Made by a program: the position numbers and the translations under genes
Notes under the pieces: model-generated
Seen by the model: the letters and a program-made list of their open reading frames with translations, nothing else
Told to the model about the DNA's origin: nothing
The model's database searches: none
Part shown: piece by piece, positions 1 to 8,115 of the stretch
Layout: the number at the start of each line of letters is the position of its first letter
Numbering within the stretch: the stretch's first letter is position 1
Source: Thermohalobaculum sp039185235
GTDB taxonomy: Bacteria; Pseudomonadota; Alphaproteobacteria; Rhodobacterales; Rhodobacteraceae
DNA length: 15,219 nucleotides
Reading direction: 5' to 3'
Assembly: GCA_039185235.1 (NCBI GenBank)
Contig: JBCDAS010000067.1
Coordinates: forward strand, 1-15,219

Positions 1-2923
1 TTCCAGGCAAGCGCTCCAACAAGACATGGACCGCCTCGCCGCGCTTGCGGGCTAAGATCGGATCCAATTTGCCGGTCCACTGCCCGCCATCCTGCTTCAC
101 CAGATGCGACGGCGCCAAACGTCGTGGCCGTGCCTCTCTCGGCGCTGGGCAGAGCCAAACGGGCGCGGTGCGCTGTGCTTCCCCCGCCTCCCCCGGCTCT
201 TCCCCGGCACCCACGGCCCAAGCCTTCGTCGCCATTCGCTGGATGGGGCCGAAATTGAGCGAAACCTCGTCGCCGCCTCCCAATCGATCGAACGCATCTT
301 GAAGCATCCCATACCAGCGACCGGACGCATCCTTCGGCTGGCCTGCACCACAGAGGATCAACCAATCCTCGGCTCGCGTGAGGCCCACATAAAGGAGGCG
401 CTTGGCCTCTGCCGCCTCCCGCGCTTTGGCCTCCGCACGCGCCGCAGCACTGACCGGATCATCCTCGGCTTTGGAACCAGGCCAGAGCATCACGCGCGGG
501 TCAGAACCTGTTGGCAGTATGGTTTGCCGACCTCCAGCCCGCTGGACCATTGTGTCGGGCAGGATGACAATCGGCGCCTCCAGGCCTTTTGCGCCATGGA
601 TCGTCATTACCCGAACCTCGCCTGCTCCAGTTTCCATCTCGCGTTTCAGCGCAATGTCACCGGCCTCGATCCAGCTGAGAAAGCCATGCAAGCTTGGCGT
701 CTCTCGCCCCTCATAGGCGATCGCCTGCGCAAGCAACTCGTCAATTGGATCTTCCGCCTCTACGCCCAAGCGAGCGATTAGACGTCGGCGGCCATCGTGA
801 TGGGTCAAGAGCCGCTCGAGAAACTCGAAAGGCGCCAGATACCCTGCCCGATTGGCCAGATCGCGCAGCATCTCCGCATCGCGCTCATGCGCCTCACACG
901 CCATCACCGCCTGCCAGAGCGACCCTTCGCGCCCGTAAGCCAGCGTAAACAGCTCCGCCTCGCTGACAGAGCAGAGAGGTGAGCGCAGGACCTCGGCCAA
1001 GGAGAGTTCATCATCCCGGTTCAGCACAGCTCGGATCATCGAGAGCACATCCTTGACCGCCAGTTCCGCGGCTAAGGTCAGACGATCCGCCCCGGCGACG
1101 GGCACGCCGAGCGTCTTGAGGTTCTGGATCAAGGACTGAGCCAGATCATCCCGTCTCCGGACCAAAACCAGGATATCCCCCGGCCGGACCGACCGCTCCA
1201 GCGTATCGCCGCGCTTGGGCAAGTGTTCTTCGGCGACAATCCGCTGGATCTCGCCCGCCAAGAGCCGGGCTAAGCGGCGTTTGGGATGGTCTGGCGGCGG
1301 CAGATCCACGGGATCTTTCCAATGCGGGCGCTCAACACCCGCCTCAGCGGCGATCAACGGCCATAGATCGACCCGCGCGGGATCGCCCGTCCGATGGGCG
1401 CGGTGCTCAATCGGCTCACCTGTGAAAGTCACCCCAGCAGCAGCCTCCCCAGCAAAAACCGCATCGACAAACTGCAAAATCCCAGGCGCCGAGCGGAACG
1501 AGGTGATCAGGCCCGGCTTCTCCAATCGGCCATCGATATCAGCGATCCGTGTTTCATAGCGCTTGCGCATCTCGCCAAAGGCCCAAGGCTCCGCGCCTTG
1601 GAACGAGTAGATCGACTGCTTCTCATCTCCGACGACAAAGACCGAGCGGGCCATACCCGCCAGATCGCGCCCTGCGTCGCCCGTATGAAAATCATCCGTG
1701 AGTGCTGCGATCACATCCCATTGCGCGGGTGCTGTGTCTTGGGCCTCGTCAACCAAAACATGGTCGATGCCTCGATCGAGCTTGTAGAGCACCCAGGCCC
1801 GCATGTCCGATCGGCTGAGAAGTGCGGTCGCCTTTGAAATCAAGTCGTCGAAATCCAAGAGCGCACGCCGCTCTTTTTGCGCCCCATAAGCGGCGAGCAA
1901 CGCTTGCGCAAAACGATGCAGATCCAGGCTCCGCGCAGCTGTTCTTCGCCGAGACCAGGTGTCATTGATCGCCAGAAGGGTTTCTGCCAGTGCGAGAAAG
2001 CACTCTGCAATCCCGGGATTGGCCTCCCGGACAGGTTTTGTGGGGTTTCTCGATACCGGATGCGTCCGAGCTTTGACCAAGACTGCGCCCATAAGGCTCT
2101 CGGCACTGCCAACAGGGTTGCGTCCAAGCGACTCCAAGGCCTCAGCAACGGTCTGAGCGATCTTCTGATCGCTGGATGAACCTGTCGCCAGCACTCGGGC
2201 GACCTCGGCGCCGTACTTTTGGATCACAGTGAGATGCTGCCGAACCACATCCTCGGCCGTGAGGTCCAGATCGCCGCCCAAACACCTTTGCAGCAACTGC
2301 TTCGCGTCCGTGCTGTTGAAATCCGCGCGCCGAGCGAGAATGCCGTTGATCAGGCTCTCGATATCCCCTTCATTGAGCCGTGCTGCGATCAGATCAAAGG
2401 CGGGATCAGCGCCCTTTTCGGCTGCTACGGCCATCTGGTTTTGGATCTGGGAGAGGAGCAGTGCTGCTTGCCGCTCATCGATCACCTCGAACCCCGGCGC
2501 CACCCCGGCCTCGAGCGGAAACCGCCTGAGCAAGGCGTCGCAGAACGCGTGGATCGTTTGGATCTTTAGCCCACCTGGCGTCTCCAGGGCACGGGCAAAG
2601 AGACGCCTGGCAACGGCAAGGCGTTCCGGTGCCAAGACCGGAGCAGTGCCCGCGAGATCGCCCAGCATCTTGCCGAGCGCTTCATTCGGCTGCATCGACC
2701 ACTCGCCGAGCAGCTTGAAGAGGCGGTTTTGCATCTCCGCTGCGGCGGATTTGGTATAGGTCAGGCAAAGGATGCGCCCAGGCTCAGCGCCCGCCAGCAA
2801 CAGTCGCGCCACCCGTTGGGTCAGAACCCGCGTCTTGCCCGAGCCTGCATTCGCACCGACCCACGCCGAGACATGCGGGTCCGAGGCCAGTTGCTGTGGC
2901 CCAGTGGCAGCCTCATCCGCCAT
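1..2923 (-). CDS. addA: AddA, helicase-nuclease subunit of AddAB (3' end beyond the window)
   Basis: This is the ATP-driven UvrD-like 3'-5' helicase and nuclease subunit of AddAB, which resects DNA double-strand breaks for RecA loading. The first 974 codons are present; the gene leaves the window at base 1. Visible motifs are Walker A GANAGSGKT (residues 23-31), motif II VDEAQDT (D392), motif III VGDEKQSIYSFQGAE, motif V TIHGAKGLEAP and motif VI LLYVGLTRAEDW. The last residues seen, around RGEAVHVLLERLPG, look like the start of the PD-(D/E)XK nuclease domain, whose catalytic residues lie outside. The ATG at 2923-2921 overlaps the addB stop by 11 bases and has a GGGAGG ribosome site (2935-2930) six bases upstream. 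The motifs share one frame from start to edge, so no frameshift is suspected, though I did not check every codon for stops. It matches the alphaproteobacterial AddA type (TIGR02784). Confidence 0.96.
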   Translation of the reverse strand, partial: MADEAATGPQQLASDPHVSAWVGANAGSGKTRVLTQRVARLLLAGAEPGRILCLTYTKSAAAEMQNRLFKLLGEWSMQPNEALGKMLGDLAGTAPVLAPERLAVARRLFARALETPGGLKIQTIHAFCDALLRRFPLEAGVAPGFEVIDERQAALLLSQIQNQMAVAAEKGADPAFDLIAARLNEGDIESLINGILARRADFNSTDAKQLLQRCLGGDLDLTAEDVVRQHLTVIQKYGAEVARVLATGSSSDQKIAQTVAEALESLGRNPVGSAESLMGAVLVKARTHPVSRNPTKPVREANPGIAECFLALAETLLAINDTWSRRRTAARSLDLHRFAQALLAAYGAQKERRALLDFDDLISKATALLSRSDMRAWVLYKLDRGIDHVLVDEAQDTAPAQWDVIAALTDDFHTGDAGRDLAGMARSVFVVGDEKQSIYSFQGAEPWAFGEMRKRYETRIADIDGRLEKPGLITSFRSAPGILQFVDAVFAGEAAAGVTFTGEPIEHRAHRTGDPARVDLWPLIAAEAGVERPHWKDPVDLPPPDHPKRRLARLLAGEIQRIVAEEHLPKRGDTLERSVRPGDILVLVRRRDDLAQSLIQNLKTLGVPVAGADRLTLAAELAVKDVLSMIRAVLNRDDELSLAEVLRSPLCSVSEAELFTLAYGREGSLWQAVMACEAHERDAEMLRDLANRAGYLAPFEFLERLLTHHDGRRRLIARLGVEAEDPIDELLAQAIAYEGRETPSLHGFLSWIEAGDIALKREMETGAGEVRVMTIHGAKGLEAPIVILPDTMVQRAGGRQTILPTGSDPRVMLWPGSKAEDDPVSAAARAEAKAREAAEAKRLLYVGLTRAEDWLILCGAGQPKDASGRWYGMLQDAFDRLGGGDEVSLNFGPIQRMATKAWAVGAGEEPGEAGEAQRTAPVWLCPAPREARPRRLAPSHLVKQDGGQWTGKLDPILARKRGEAVHVLLERLPG

Positions 2924-5867
2924 CACTGCCCTCCCATTCGCCAAACCGGGAGAGATGGTCGTAGTCGCTCTCATCATCGCGTTTCTCAAACCCGATGCGG
3001 GGCAGATAGGGCATGGCTTCCGCGCGATAGGCCGTCAGAAGTTCCGCGACCTGGGCGAGATGGCTCTCGACCTCGCCAACAATGCCGATTGAGCGTTCCT
3101 TTCCGCCTTCGCCGGAGCCGGTCAGACCGATATAACGCCCGTCCACCGCCTCCAGCGCTGAAAGGCCATCGAACCCGCCTTGGGCCAGGATCGCCGCTTG
3201 TAAATGGAGCTGCTGGTTAAACCCTTTCGCGACCTGCTTCTCGCTTGGCGGATCACCCGCCTTGTAGTCATAGATCGCAGCCGATCCGGAGTTGAGCCGG
3301 TCGATCCGGTCCGCTTTTGCCGTGATCTCGTACTCGGAAAGGCCCGGGAGCGTCATTCGACCAGAAATCTCGACCCCAATGGGTCGCCCAGCCGCCCGCC
3401 GAGCACGCTCCCAGTTCAAAAACCATGGACAAAACCGCAGGATCCGGGCGCGCCATGTCCGGCGCAATGCGGGCAAGGCGATCTCGGCGCGGAGCAGATC
3501 ATCAGCCACCGCCATGAAATGCGCCTCGGCATCCTCGGGCAATCGATCCATGGTCTGGTGGGTGAAACGTTCTAACACTTTGTGGATGACCTCGCCGCGA
3601 TCGCGATAGCCGGGCGCGTTGCCCAAGGGATCGAGCGGGTTCAGGCCCAGGATCCGGCGGGCATAGACCGCGTAAGGGTCGCGGACCAGGCGTTCGATCA
3701 TCGTCACCGAGAGGCGTTTGGGCCGACTGTCCACCGGAGGGCGCGGCTCAGGCCGGGTTGCGCGGGGCAGCGCGCTGCGAAGCGCTTCATCGGGACGGTG
3801 CGCCCAGATCAAATGCTCCAAAAGCGCCCTGCCGCGGTCGCGCATGGCCTCAACGGTGCTCGGCTCCTCACCGCGCGCTCGATCCAGCCCATCCACCAGG
3901 ATCTCCAGCCGGGTAAGCCAGCGCGACGGCACCGTTGGCGCACCCTCTGCCTTGGTCGCGCGTGAGAGGATCACTTCCGGCCCCATGGCTGCTTGCAGGA
4001 AGTCATGCGCCGCAAGGCCAACCACGCGTTCTGGCGAGGGCAGCCCAAGGGCTATCCGCATCGGTCGGCTCAACCAGGGATCGGCACCGGGAAGATGTGG
4101 CCAATTCCCCTCATTCAGCCCGGCAAGGATAACCAGGTCTGCGCTCGCGACCCGGCTCTCTCGCGGGCTCATCAGGGTGACCCGAGGATGAGGTTTTGGA
4201 CCCGGTTGGCGGAGCTCCTCATTGCGCATCAAACCCGCGAGCAGGCGCCCATAATCGACGACCGGCGCCTCACCGAATGCATCCGAGGCCGCGATTAGGC
4301 GTTGCATCAGATGCTCGACCACCTTGCCAGACTCGGTTGCCCAGACACTTTGCTGGCCGTCCTGGGCGCCATGCAGCGCCTCAGCGGCGGCGACATGCCG
4401 ATGGGCGATGTCAACCAATGCCGCACCTGACTTAAGGGCGGCCACCAGGGGCCCCAATGCCGCCTCAAGCTGGTCGAACCACGCTGCAGCCTCGCCCTCT
4501 GCCTCAGGCCAAGCTGCCAGTCCAACGCCGCTATCCACCCCACGACGGCGTAGGACTGCACGTTCATAGGCTTTGGCATGGGTGAGGTGGCCCACACGGT
4601 CCCCGCCTTGCGCGAGCAAGGGATGCGCCAAGAGCGCCGCAATCTCCACCGGCCCCGCCGGTCCTTCCGCCACCTCGGCGATCAGGCGCAGGAAAACTGC
4701 CGGAGGAGACTGCGCCAAGGGACGGCCAAGCGAATCGTCAGGCTCAATCGCATAACGGTCCAACTCGGCCACGATCCGCCGAGCCAAGGCCGCATCCTGG
4801 CTGAGGATCAGAACGGTCTTCTCTGGCGCCTCCAACGCCGCGCGAACCGCGGCTGCAATCGCGCCCGCCTCATGCCGGGGAGAAGGCGCTTCGAGCAGAG
4901 TCAGATCCGCGACTGCGTCCGTCAAGTCGTCGTTCAGAACGCTTGCTTGCCCGTACCATGCATCGGTCACTGGTGCCGGACGCATCTCCTGGCGGAGCAA
5001 GGATTGGCGCGCAGGCCTGTGAACATCAGGTGCCCAGGGCCGGATCTTGTCCGGCGTGGCTTCCAGAGCGGCTAGAAGCCCGACAAAAGGCGCCTGGGGA
5101 TGTTCCGGCTGCGCTCCGTCTGCCACGACCTCCCATATGTCCTTTGGCAGATGGCGATCTAGTCCTGGCAAGACCACCAAACCTCGGGGCATTTGCGCCA
5201 CGCGTGCCATGAGCAGCCCAGTTGTGCGCACCGACCCGGTCGAACCGGCGATGACCACGGGATGATCCGGGGGCCTCTCTGCCCATTCCGCAACCAGATC
5301 TTCGATCACCGCACGCTGCCGGGCCTTTGGACCCAGTGCGCCAGCCTCCTCCTCGGCGGCGATCTGCGGCCAATAGGTCCGGATCACCTCAAAGAAGCTG
5401 AGACTACGCGCCCAATGCTCTGCATGCTCGCCGTTGGTCGCCTGATCGAGGGAGCTCGGGTCAATTCCCGCCTCGTCGCACTCGTCCAAAAGGCTCGCAA
5501 GGCTTCGCGCCAGATCAGGCGCTGCTGAGAGGGGCGCCATCCGATCTGCCCCTTCGCGGCGCAGAAACGCTTCGACCAAACAAGTTAGACGCAACTCACG
5601 ACGCATCGGATCGATTGACAGTGGCAGGTCTGGCGCCAATGCCGGGTCCGTGCCCAACTCGCCAATCACCCGGATCCGCGGCAAGAGCCGGGCTTTTCCC
5701 CCAAACGCCGCCAACGCATCGGTCAGGACGCGAGAGGCCCGCTGATTGTTCACCAAGAGCAGAATGCGCGCCACCTCTTCAGGTGCCAACGCCTCAAACC
5801 GGTCCCAAAACCCAGCGGCAAAGGCTTCGGCGAATGGCGCCCCAGGCGGCAGACCGAAGAGGTTCAT
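2913..5867 (-). CDS. addB: AddB, nuclease/scaffold subunit of AddAB
   Basis: Partner of AddA in double-strand-break resection, 984 residues. The N-terminus has the helicase-like layout but no Walker A GxGKT (LLLVNNQRASRVL stands there), as expected for the inactivated helicase half of AddB. The C-terminal PD-(D/E)XK nuclease looks intact: RGEVIHKVLERF, then KADRID, then YDYKAG (D867, K869) followed by NQQLHLQA. I chose the ATG at 5867-5865 because it forms an ATGA overlap with the murU stop, has GAAGGA just upstream, and begins MNLFGLPPGAPF, the expected AddB N-terminus. A TTG at 5927 would extend the protein by 20 residues into murU and is unlikely. Only three cysteines are evident (in LTCLVE, DECDEA, RFCPWF), so the Fe-S cluster known from Bacillus AddB appears absent. 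It fits the alphaproteobacterial AddB type (TIGR02786). Confidence 0.95.
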   Translation of the reverse strand: MNLFGLPPGAPFAEAFAAGFWDRFEALAPEEVARILLLVNNQRASRVLTDALAAFGGKARLLPRIRVIGELGTDPALAPDLPLSIDPMRRELRLTCLVEAFLRREGADRMAPLSAAPDLARSLASLLDECDEAGIDPSSLDQATNGEHAEHWARSLSFFEVIRTYWPQIAAEEEAGALGPKARQRAVIEDLVAEWAERPPDHPVVIAGSTGSVRTTGLLMARVAQMPRGLVVLPGLDRHLPKDIWEVVADGAQPEHPQAPFVGLLAALEATPDKIRPWAPDVHRPARQSLLRQEMRPAPVTDAWYGQASVLNDDLTDAVADLTLLEAPSPRHEAGAIAAAVRAALEAPEKTVLILSQDAALARRIVAELDRYAIEPDDSLGRPLAQSPPAVFLRLIAEVAEGPAGPVEIAALLAHPLLAQGGDRVGHLTHAKAYERAVLRRRGVDSGVGLAAWPEAEGEAAAWFDQLEAALGPLVAALKSGAALVDIAHRHVAAAEALHGAQDGQQSVWATESGKVVEHLMQRLIAASDAFGEAPVVDYGRLLAGLMRNEELRQPGPKPHPRVTLMSPRESRVASADLVILAGLNEGNWPHLPGADPWLSRPMRIALGLPSPERVVGLAAHDFLQAAMGPEVILSRATKAEGAPTVPSRWLTRLEILVDGLDRARGEEPSTVEAMRDRGRALLEHLIWAHRPDEALRSALPRATRPEPRPPVDSRPKRLSVTMIERLVRDPYAVYARRILGLNPLDPLGNAPGYRDRGEVIHKVLERFTHQTMDRLPEDAEAHFMAVADDLLRAEIALPALRRTWRARILRFCPWFLNWERARRAAGRPIGVEISGRMTLPGLSEYEITAKADRIDRLNSGSAAIYDYKAGDPPSEKQVAKGFNQQLHLQAAILAQGGFDGLSALEAVDGRYIGLTGSGEGGKERSIGIVGEVESHLAQVAELLTAYRAEAMPYLPRIGFEKRDDESDYDHLSRFGEWEGSDGG

Positions 5868-6562
5868 CCGTCCTTCACCAGCGCATTCGCAAGTGCCAGA
5901 CCATCGGGCGTGCCGACATCCACCCAAGCGCCGTCATAGACGGCTGCCCAAAGCTGTCGGCGCCGGATCAGCCTATCCCAGATCACATTGGTCGAAAACG
6001 GCCCCTCAGGCGCATCGGCAAAGGCTTCGGCCCGGAAAATCTGAGCGCCTGTAAAGACGTAAGGCGCGCTCTCAGCCGCGCCACGGCGGATCGGTCGCGG
6101 ACCATCTAGGAAGAAATCACCTGGTCGCGTATAGCCAACCGCGCGCTCTTTCGGCACCAGCAGCATTAATGCGTCGACCATCGCTCCGTCCCAGGCATCC
6201 AGCAACGCCGCCAACGGGTTCGGCCCGTGCCAGATCGCGTCAGAGTTCAGGCTGGCGAAGCATGCCCCAAGATCAGGCAGCGCTTTGACAATCCCGCCGC
6301 CGGTGTCGAGCAATTCGTCCGTCTCGTCAGAGATCACGATCTCAGGCGCCTCCCGCTCGGCCAAATGATCGCGGATCATGCTGCCCAGATGGTGGATGTT
6401 GACGACGGCACGCGGGATCCCCGCACCCATCACATGGGCAAGACCACGGTCCAACAGGCTCTGACCCGCAACCTCCAACAGGGGCTTTGGGCAGCTATCG
6501 GTCAAAGGTCGCATCCGGGTGCCCCGCCCGGCTGAGAGGACCATAGCTGCCTCTGGCTTCAT
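5864..6562 (-). CDS. murU: MurNAc-1-phosphate uridylyltransferase (MurU-like nucleotidyltransferase)
   Basis: A 232-residue sugar-1-phosphate nucleotidyltransferase. The signature LSAGRGTRMRPLT with PKPLLEV (residues 9-31) is the nucleotide-binding loop; LDTGGGI (85-91), the metal-binding Asp in LNSDAIW (D108) and a second Asp in WVDVGTPDG (D215) follow. MurU makes UDP-MurNAc from UTP and MurNAc-1-phosphate in the peptidoglycan recycling route that bypasses early de novo synthesis and hence fosfomycin. The assignment over other NDP-sugar pyrophosphorylases rests on size and on the overlapping AmgK-like kinase gene directly upstream, the pair described in Pseudomonas. The start ATG shares ATGA with the amgK stop and has GGAGG seven bases upstream. 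Substrate is inferred, not proven; GlcNAc-1-phosphate or another sugar phosphate is possible. Confidence 0.88.
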   Translation of the reverse strand: MKPEAAMVLSAGRGTRMRPLTDSCPKPLLEVAGQSLLDRGLAHVMGAGIPRAVVNIHHLGSMIRDHLAEREAPEIVISDETDELLDTGGGIVKALPDLGACFASLNSDAIWHGPNPLAALLDAWDGAMVDALMLLVPKERAVGYTRPGDFFLDGPRPIRRGAAESAPYVFTGAQIFRAEAFADAPEGPFSTNVIWDRLIRRRQLWAAVYDGAWVDVGTPDGLALANALVKDG

Positions 6563-7602
6563 TCCGCAGCCTCCAGGCCAGCCGCTTGGCGCAGCCTGGC
6601 CAAGGCGTCGGCATCCGGTTCGGGCAAGTGCCGCGCCACCCAGTCGCGCAGCTCAGCCAATGCCGGATGCGCCAGATCACGTTGCAAGTGGCGCCAAACG
6701 CGGGGGATCAAGTCGGGATACCGCGCTTTGCCATCGCGAACCGCGAGGCGGGCAAAAATGCCGATGATCTTGAGATTACGTTGCGCACCCAGGGTCGCAT
6801 AGGCTTGAAGAAAAGGGTCGCTCGCAAGCCCGGTTCTTGCAATGAACCGCGCAATCATCACCTCTTGCAACGCCTCCGAGGTGTCCCGCCGCGCATCTTC
6901 CAAGAGAGAGACAAGATCGTAGGCAGGATGGCCCGCCAGAGCATCTTGGTAGTCCAGTAATCCAACCCGCGCGGTGCCATGGCGCTCTGGCAACCACAGG
7001 AGGTTCTCTGCATGATAGTCTCGCAAAACCACCACATGGCGAGTTGAAGCAACTGGAGCGATCGCCTCCAGCAATAGAGCCTCGAACTCGGCAGCGAGAT
7101 CCGGCGGGGTCTCGGCGCCCAAAACACCAGGGCGATACCAGTCGGTCGCAAGCCGTGCTTCGCTGTGCAAGTCGGGCGCACCATAAGGCGCGAGCGGCCA
7201 GCCCTCTTCGCCGAATGGCAGGCGCTCTGGCAAGGGCAGGCGCGTCATCTCTGCAAGAAGATCGATTGCCTCACCATAAAGCGCCTTCTCGGAATCCGGT
7301 GCTTCCGCACAGACATCCCGGTAGAGCTCATCACCGAGGTCTTCGAGCAGCAAGAACCCCTGTTCTAGATCCTGCGCATCGATGCGAGGGGCGCTAAACC
7401 GGTGATCTCGCAGCCAATTGGTCACCGCTACAAAAGGACGAACATCCTCGCCGCGATCCGGTGGTGCATCCATCAGGATCTGCTCCGAGGCCGCAATTCT
7501 CAGATAGCGCCGATTAGAGGCATCCCCGGCAAGCGGTCGTGCCGCCTCTGGCGCAATCCCCTGGCTTTGCAGGAACGCCGCGCGGGCCTCGTCCCGGCTC
7601 AA
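6559..7602 (-). CDS. amgK: Anomeric MurNAc/GlcNAc kinase (AmgK-like phosphotransferase), TTG start
   Basis: A 347-residue kinase of the aminoglycoside phosphotransferase fold. The N-lobe begins PLAGDASNRRYLRI (residues 23-36); the catalytic loop is LRDYHAENLLWL (193-204, catalytic D195) and the metal-binding DFG equivalent is LLDYQDALAGHPAYDL (D217). AmgK phosphorylates MurNAc (and GlcNAc) at the anomeric position, giving the substrate for MurU, whose gene overlaps its 3' end. The start is TTG at 7602-7600: its TTGA overlaps the tsaE stop, a strong GGAGGGG lies just upstream, the frame is closed by a TGA 24 bases upstream, and the next in-frame ATG (residue 44) would remove the conserved N-lobe. 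Older annotation would read 'aminoglycoside phosphotransferase'; antibiotic resistance is not implied. Confidence 0.9.
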   Translation of the reverse strand: MSRDEARAAFLQSQGIAPEAARPLAGDASNRRYLRIAASEQILMDAPPDRGEDVRPFVAVTNWLRDHRFSAPRIDAQDLEQGFLLLEDLGDELYRDVCAEAPDSEKALYGEAIDLLAEMTRLPLPERLPFGEEGWPLAPYGAPDLHSEARLATDWYRPGVLGAETPPDLAAEFEALLLEAIAPVASTRHVVVLRDYHAENLLWLPERHGTARVGLLDYQDALAGHPAYDLVSLLEDARRDTSEALQEVMIARFIARTGLASDPFLQAYATLGAQRNLKIIGIFARLAVRDGKARYPDLIPRVWRHLQRDLAHPALAELRDWVARHLPEPDADALARLRQAAGLEAAE

Positions 7603-8072
7603 CTCAACCCCTCCAGCTTCCAGTCACCAAGCCGGCTCAACCTTGCCAGGCGCCCTTGATCTCCATCGAAGTCCAAACGCAGCTCCAACCGGCGGGCTGG
7701 CAGGGATGGCCCGAGACGCTCCGGCCATTCTGCAACCACGATCCGATCCGCGAGATCGTGCAGCAAGCCCAACTCCTCGGCCTCTTCCGGGTCGCTCAAC
7801 CTGTAGAGATCCGCATGCCAGATCTCTGGGTTGCCCGCATAGACATTGACCAGCGTGTAGCTTGGTGAGGGAACCTCGGTGGCTTGACCCAATCGGGCCT
7901 GGATCAAGCTCCGGGCGAGCGCCGTCTTCCCCGCCCCCAAAGGTCCAATCAAGGACACCCAATCACCCGCACATAGACAAGCCGCCAATGCCTGTCCAAA
8001 GTCGCGGGTCTCGGCCTCGGACGAGAACATTATCGGCACAGGATCACCGATGGAGAGGGCTGCATCGCTCAT
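7599..8072 (-). CDS. tsaE: TsaE, tRNA t6A synthesis ATPase
   Basis: A 157-residue P-loop ATPase that works with TsaB and TsaD to make N6-threonylcarbamoyladenosine at position 37 of ANN-decoding tRNAs. Visible features are Walker A GPLGAGKT (residues 43-50), the switch segment VPSPSYTLVNVY (67-78), HADLYRL (86-92) and VAEWPERLG (113-121), all in the TsaE family order and at its usual length. The ATG at 8072-8070 lies 32 bases after the divL stop and has only a weak AAGAG upstream. It is the first gene of the overlapping tsaE-amgK-murU-addB-addA run, an arrangement I recall as common in alphaproteobacteria. Confidence 0.96.
   Translation of the reverse strand: MSDAALSIGDPVPIMFSSEAETRDFGQALAACLCAGDWVSLIGPLGAGKTALARSLIQARLGQATEVPSPSYTLVNVYAGNPEIWHADLYRLSDPEEAEELGLLHDLADRIVVAEWPERLGPSLPARRLELRLDFDGDQGRLARLSRLGDWKLEGLS
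7608..7614 (-). promoter_or_regulatory. Ribosome binding site deciding the TTG start of amgK
   Basis: GGAGGGG on the minus strand inside the last codons of tsaE, five bases before the TTG start codon. It is the strongest Shine-Dalgarno seen in the operon and, with the TTGA stop/start overlap, explains how a TTG start can be used efficiently by translational coupling. Confidence 0.7.
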
Positions 8073-8087
8073 GCTAGGCTCTTAGCA

Positions 8088-8115
8088 AGATCGGCGCAGT
8101 CTTGTCAGCCGATCT
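8088..8115. repeat. 8-base perfect inverted repeat over the divL stop / tsaE leader
   Basis: AGATCGGC (8088-8095) and GCCGATCT (8108-8115) are perfect complements around a 12-base loop, and the right arm plus loop include the end and stop codon of divL. On the minus strand the stem is followed by TTGCTAAG, not a T-run, so this is not a classic intrinsic terminator. It could be an mRNA processing or stability hairpin in the divL-tsaE junction, or chance. Confidence 0.4.

Noticed and set aside
104..781. 225-codon plus-strand frame opposite addA
   Set aside because: The opposite strand carries helicase motifs V and VI in the addA frame; the plus-strand product has no recognisable features.
5868..5927. 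Upstream TTG start for addB
   Set aside because: It would add 20 residues encoded inside murU that do not resemble AddB; the ATGA overlap start fits the family and the operon style.
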